Part shown: positions 59,362 to 64,000 of the stretch, in pieces
How the letters are laid out: every line of letters starts with the position of its first letter
Numbering within the stretch: position 1 is the stretch's first letter
Notes under the pieces: generated by a model
The model's database searches: none
Told to the model about the DNA's origin: nothing
Seen by the model: only the letters and a program-made list of their open reading frames with translations
Translations under genes and position numbers: made by a program
NCBI RefSeq assembly: GCF_027580225.2
Contig: NC_073342.2
Coordinates: 14,273,501 to 14,337,500 of the forward strand
DNA: 64,000 nucleotides
Reading direction: 5' to 3'
Origin: Misgurnus anguillicaudatus
Lineage: Eukaryota; Chordata; Actinopteri; Cypriniformes; Cobitidae

Positions 59362-61655
59362 CTGTCGGAGGAAAATATGTTGAGGTTATTGTTTCTGTAG
59401 CAACATGATGGATTTCCTTTTGTTGTTAATTAATATACAGAAACATTCAGTAATCCTTCATTCATCCATTTATCTGTCCATCCATCCATCTATCTATCCA
59501 TCCATCCATAAGTCTATCTATCCATCCATCCATCTTTACAGCTCTCTTTCTCTCTCTACATCCATCCTCTATATTAATCATAAACTTACTGTCTATCCAT
59601 TCATCCACCCACCCATCTCTACACTTCTCTTTCTCTCTATATCCATCCATCCAGTCATCTGTTTATCCATTCATCCGTCCATACATCCATATGTCTATCC
59701 ATCTATCCATCCACCCATTCGTCCATCGATCCATCCGTCCGTCCATATGTCCATCTATCCATATGTCCATCTATCTAGCCATCCATATGTCCATCTGTCT
59801 GTCTATCCATCCATCCATCCATCCATCCCCTTAAGCCTTATACTCTCTCTCTTTCTCTCTCTACATCCATCCATCCTCTATATTAATCATACACTTATTA
59901 TCTACAGTTCTCTCTCTCAATCTATCCATCTCTATAGCCATCTCTGTCTCTTTCTCTCTCTACATCCATCCATCCTCTATATGAATCATAAACTGGTAAG
60001 ACCTGGCTTGTGTCTATCCATCCATTCATCTGTTTATCCATCCATCTATCTATCATCCATCCCTTTAGCCCTACAGTCTCTCTCTTTCTCTATCTACATC
60101 CATTCATCCAATATATGAATCATAAAACGGTAAGAACTGGATTGATTCTATCCATCATCTGTCTATCCATCCATCAATACATCCTCATCTGTCTATCTAT
60201 CATCTATCTATCTATCCATCCATCTATCTGTCTATCCATCCATCCCATCCATCCATCCATCCATCCATCCATCCATCCATTCCTTAAGCCTTATAGTCTC
60301 CCTCTTTCTCTCTCTACATCCATCCATCCTCTATATTAATCATACACTTATTGTCTATCTATCTATCCACCCAAACCCACCCACTTCTACAGTTCTCTCT
60401 CTCAATCTATCCATCTCTATAGCTATCTCTGTATCTTTCTCTCTCTTCATCCATCCATCCTCTATATGAATCATAAACTGGTAAGACCTGGCTTGTGTCT
60501 ATCCATCAATCCATCCATTCATCTGTTTATCCATCCATCTATCTATCATCCATCCCTTTAGCCCTACAGTCTCTCTCTTTCTCTATCTACATCCATCCAT
60601 CCACTATATGAATCATAAACTGGTAAGACCTGGCTTGAGTCTATCCATCATCTGTCTATCCATCCATCCATCCTCATCTGTCTATCATCTATCTGTCTAT
60701 CCATTCATCTATGTGTCTATCTATCCATCCCATCCATCCATCCATCCATCCATCCATCCATCCATCCATTCCTTAAGCCTTATAGTCTCTCTCTTTCTCT
60801 CTCTACATCCATCCATCCTCTATATTAATCATACACTTATTGTCTATCTATCTATCCACCCCAAACCCACCCACTTCTACAGTTCTCTCTCTCAATCTAT
60901 CCATCTCTATAGCTATCTCTGTCTCTTTCTCTCTCTACATCCATCCATCCTCTATATGAATCATAAACTGGTAAGACCTGGCTTGTGTCTATCCATCAAT
61001 CCATCATTCATCTGTTTATCCATCCATCTATCTATCATCCATCCCTTTAGCCCTATAGTCTCTCTCTCTCTTTCTCTATCTACATCCATCCATCCACTAT
61101 ATGAATCATAAACCGGTAAGACCTGGCTTGAGTCTATCCATCATCTGTCTATCCTTCCATCCATCCTCATCTGTCTATCTATCATCTATCTGTCTATCCA
61201 TCCATCTATTTGTCTATCCATCCATCCCATCCATCCATCCATCCATCCATCCATCCATCCATCCCTTAAGCCTTATAGTCTCTCTCTTTCTCTCTCTACA
61301 TCCATCCATCCTCTATATTAATCATACACTTATTGTCTATCTATCTATCCACCCCAAACCCACCCACTTCTACAGTTCTCTCTCTCAATCTATCCATCTC
61401 TATAGCTATCTCTATCTCTTTCTCTCTCTACATCCATCCATCCTCTATATGAATCATAAACTGGTAAGACCTGGCTTGTGTCTATCCATCAATCCATCCA
61501 TTCATCTGTTTATCCATCCATCTATCTATCATCCATCCCTTTAGCCCTATAGTCTCTCTCTTTCTCTATCTACATCCATCCATCCACTATATGAATCATA
61601 AACCGGTAAGACCTGGCTTGAGTCTATCCATCATCTGTCTATCCATCCATCCTCA

Positions 61656-61825
<170 letters not shown>

Positions 61826-61917
61826 TATCTATCTGTCTATCTATCTGTCTGTCTGTCTATCTGTCCCTTCGTCTATCTGAGTCTATCTATCTGTCTGTCT
61901 GTCTATCTGTCTGTCTA

Positions 61918-62013
61918 TCCATCTATCTATCCATCCATCCATCCATCCATCCATCCATCCATCCATCCATCCATCCATCCATCCATCCATCCATCCATCC
62001 ATCCATCCATCCA
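61918..62013. repeat. (CATC)n tract
   Basis: Pure CCAT units for about 85 bp, inside the larger satellite. Confidence 0.97.
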
Positions 62014-64000
62014 TCTCTCTCCCTTGGTCTCTTTTTCTCTCTATATCCATTCATCCTCTATATTATTCATACACATACTGTCTATCCATCCATAAACCCA
62101 GACACCCATCTCTACAGCTCTCTCTCTTTCTCTCTCTACATCCATCCATCCATCCATCCATCCTCTATATTAATCATAAACTTACTGTCTATCCATTCAT
62201 CCACCCCCACCCACCCACCCATCTCTACACTTCTCTTTCTCTCTATATCCATCCATCCATCCATCCATCCATCTGTTTATCCATCCATCCGTCCATATGT
62301 CTATCCATCTATCCATCCACCCATTCGTCCATCCATCCATCCGTCCGTCCATATGTCCATCTATCTATCCATCCATATGTTAATCTGTCTGTCTATCTAT
62401 CTATCTATCTATCTATCCATCCATCCATCTATCTATCTATCCCTTAAGCCTTATAGTCTCTCTCTTTCTCACTCTACATCCATCCATCCTCTATATTAAT
62501 CATACACTTATTGTCTATCTATCTATCCACCCAAACCCACCCACTTCCACAATTCTCTCTCTCAATCTATCCATCTCTATAGCCATCTATCTCTGTCTCT
62601 TTCTCTCTCTTCATCCATCCATCCTCTATATGAATCATAAACTTGTAAGACCTGGCTTGTGTCTATCCATCAATCCACCCATTCATCTGTTTATCCATCC
62701 ATCTATCTATCTATCTTCCATCCCTTTAGCCCTATAGTCTCTCTCTTTCTCTATCTACATCCATCCATCCACTATATGAATCATAAACCGGTAAGACCTG
62801 GCTTGAGTCTATCCATCCATCCATCCTCATCTGTCTATCTATCATCTATCTGTCTATCCATCAATCTATCTGTCTATGCATCCTCTATATTAATCATAAA
62901 TGTACTGTCTATCTATCCATTCATCCACCCACCCACCCCCATCTCTACAGTTCTCTTTCTCTTTCTTATTCTCTCTATCTCTCTACATCCATCCATCTGT
63001 CCATCCTCTATATGAATCATAAATTGGTAAGATCTGGCTTGTGTCTATCCATCAATCCATCCATTTATCGGTTTATCCAGCCATCCATCCATCCTCCATA
63101 TGTCTATCTATCCATCCATCCATCCATCCATCCAGTTCTCGTTCTCTTTCTCTCTCTCTACATCCATCCATCCATCCGTCCATCCTCTATATGAATCATA
63201 AATTGGTAATACCTGGCTTGTGTCTATCCATCAATCTATCCATTTATCTGTTTATCCAGCCATCCATCCATCTGTCTGTCTATCTATACATCCATATGTC
63301 TGTTTGTCTATCTATGTCTGTCTGTCTATCTATCTATCTATCTGCCTGTCTATTTGTCTGTCTGTTCCTATGTCTGTCTATCTATCCATCCATATGTCAG
63401 TCTGTTTATACATCCATCCATCCATCCCATTAGCACTATAGTCTCTCTTTTTCTCTCTCCATCCATCCATATTTACAGCTTTCTCTCCCTCTGTCTCTTT
63501 CTTTCTCTACCTTCATCCATCCATCCATCCTCTAAGTTAATCATAAACTTACTATCTATCCATCCACCCATCAGTGTGGCTCCCTTTCCATGTCTCTATC
63601 TCTCTACATACATCCGTCCATCATCTTAATGAATCATTAACTTCCTATCTACAGTATCTATCCATCTCTCCATTCATCCATCCAACTCTACAGCTCTCCC
63701 TGTCTGTCTATCTATTTATCAATCAGTCTCTCTTCATCCATCTACCCATTCATTCAACCATGTATGTATGTATGTATGTATGTATGTACATACATATATT
63801 CGTTACATGAATCATAAACTGGTAAGACCTGGTTTATGTCGGTCTGTCTATCTCTCTTAATCCATCCATCCGTCCATCATGAATCATGAACTGGTAATTC
63901 AATCATCCATCCATCCATCCATCCATCCATCCATCCATCCATCCATCCATCCATCTTTCATCTTTCATCTTACTGTCTCTCTCTCTCTCTCTCTCTATCC

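Overview
The window is eukaryotic nuclear DNA from a teleost fish, most likely a cypriniform. Genes are split by GT-AG introns. The DNA between exons is packed with non-autonomous DNA transposons, microsatellites and a DANA/mermaid-like SINE, as in zebrafish-type genomes. The three anchor genes recognised on the minus strand are the 3' end of lrp5 (59100-59361), the whole coding region of ppp6r3 (33064-48897) and galanin (13507-16142). They keep the relative order and orientation I remember for human LRP5-PPP6R3-GAL.

Layout. 1-13 kb (plus strand): three tandem copies of a short-chain dehydrogenase gene, the first cut by the window edge and the other two complete with six coding exons each. 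Their introns and spacers hold copy-specific insertions, and the shared exon frame makes it possible to see what was inserted where. 13.4-16.4 kb (minus): galanin, with a 72-nt in-frame cassette exon inside the mature peptide and a cluster of CRE-like sites upstream. 17.5-18.9 kb (minus): an unrecognised three-exon gene for a 198-residue protein with one transmembrane helix near its C-terminus; an X-box and a full CRE lie upstream. 19-33 kb: no gene seen, many nested inverted-repeat elements. 33-49 kb (minus): ppp6r3 in 23 coding exons, with one GC-AG intron and two single-base frame disruptions. 49-53 kb: ppp6r3 5' introns and probable promoter. 53-57.6 kb: repeats, including a 1.4-kb foldback with two nested elements. 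57.7-59.4 kb: lrp5 3' UTR and last coding exon. 59.4-64 kb: tetranucleotide satellite inside the last lrp5 intron, part of it organised in units of about 490 bp.

I found no novel multi-gene system. The observations I rate highest are the galanin cassette exon, which places Arg-Arg directly after the first 13 residues of galanin; the two frame disruptions and the GC-AG intron in ppp6r3; the X-box/CRE pair upstream of the unrecognised membrane protein; and several transposon insertions whose empty sites can be read from a paralogous or opposite-arm copy in the same window. Exon boundaries were worked out by hand from splice signals and reading frame. Comparisons with human proteins are from memory.
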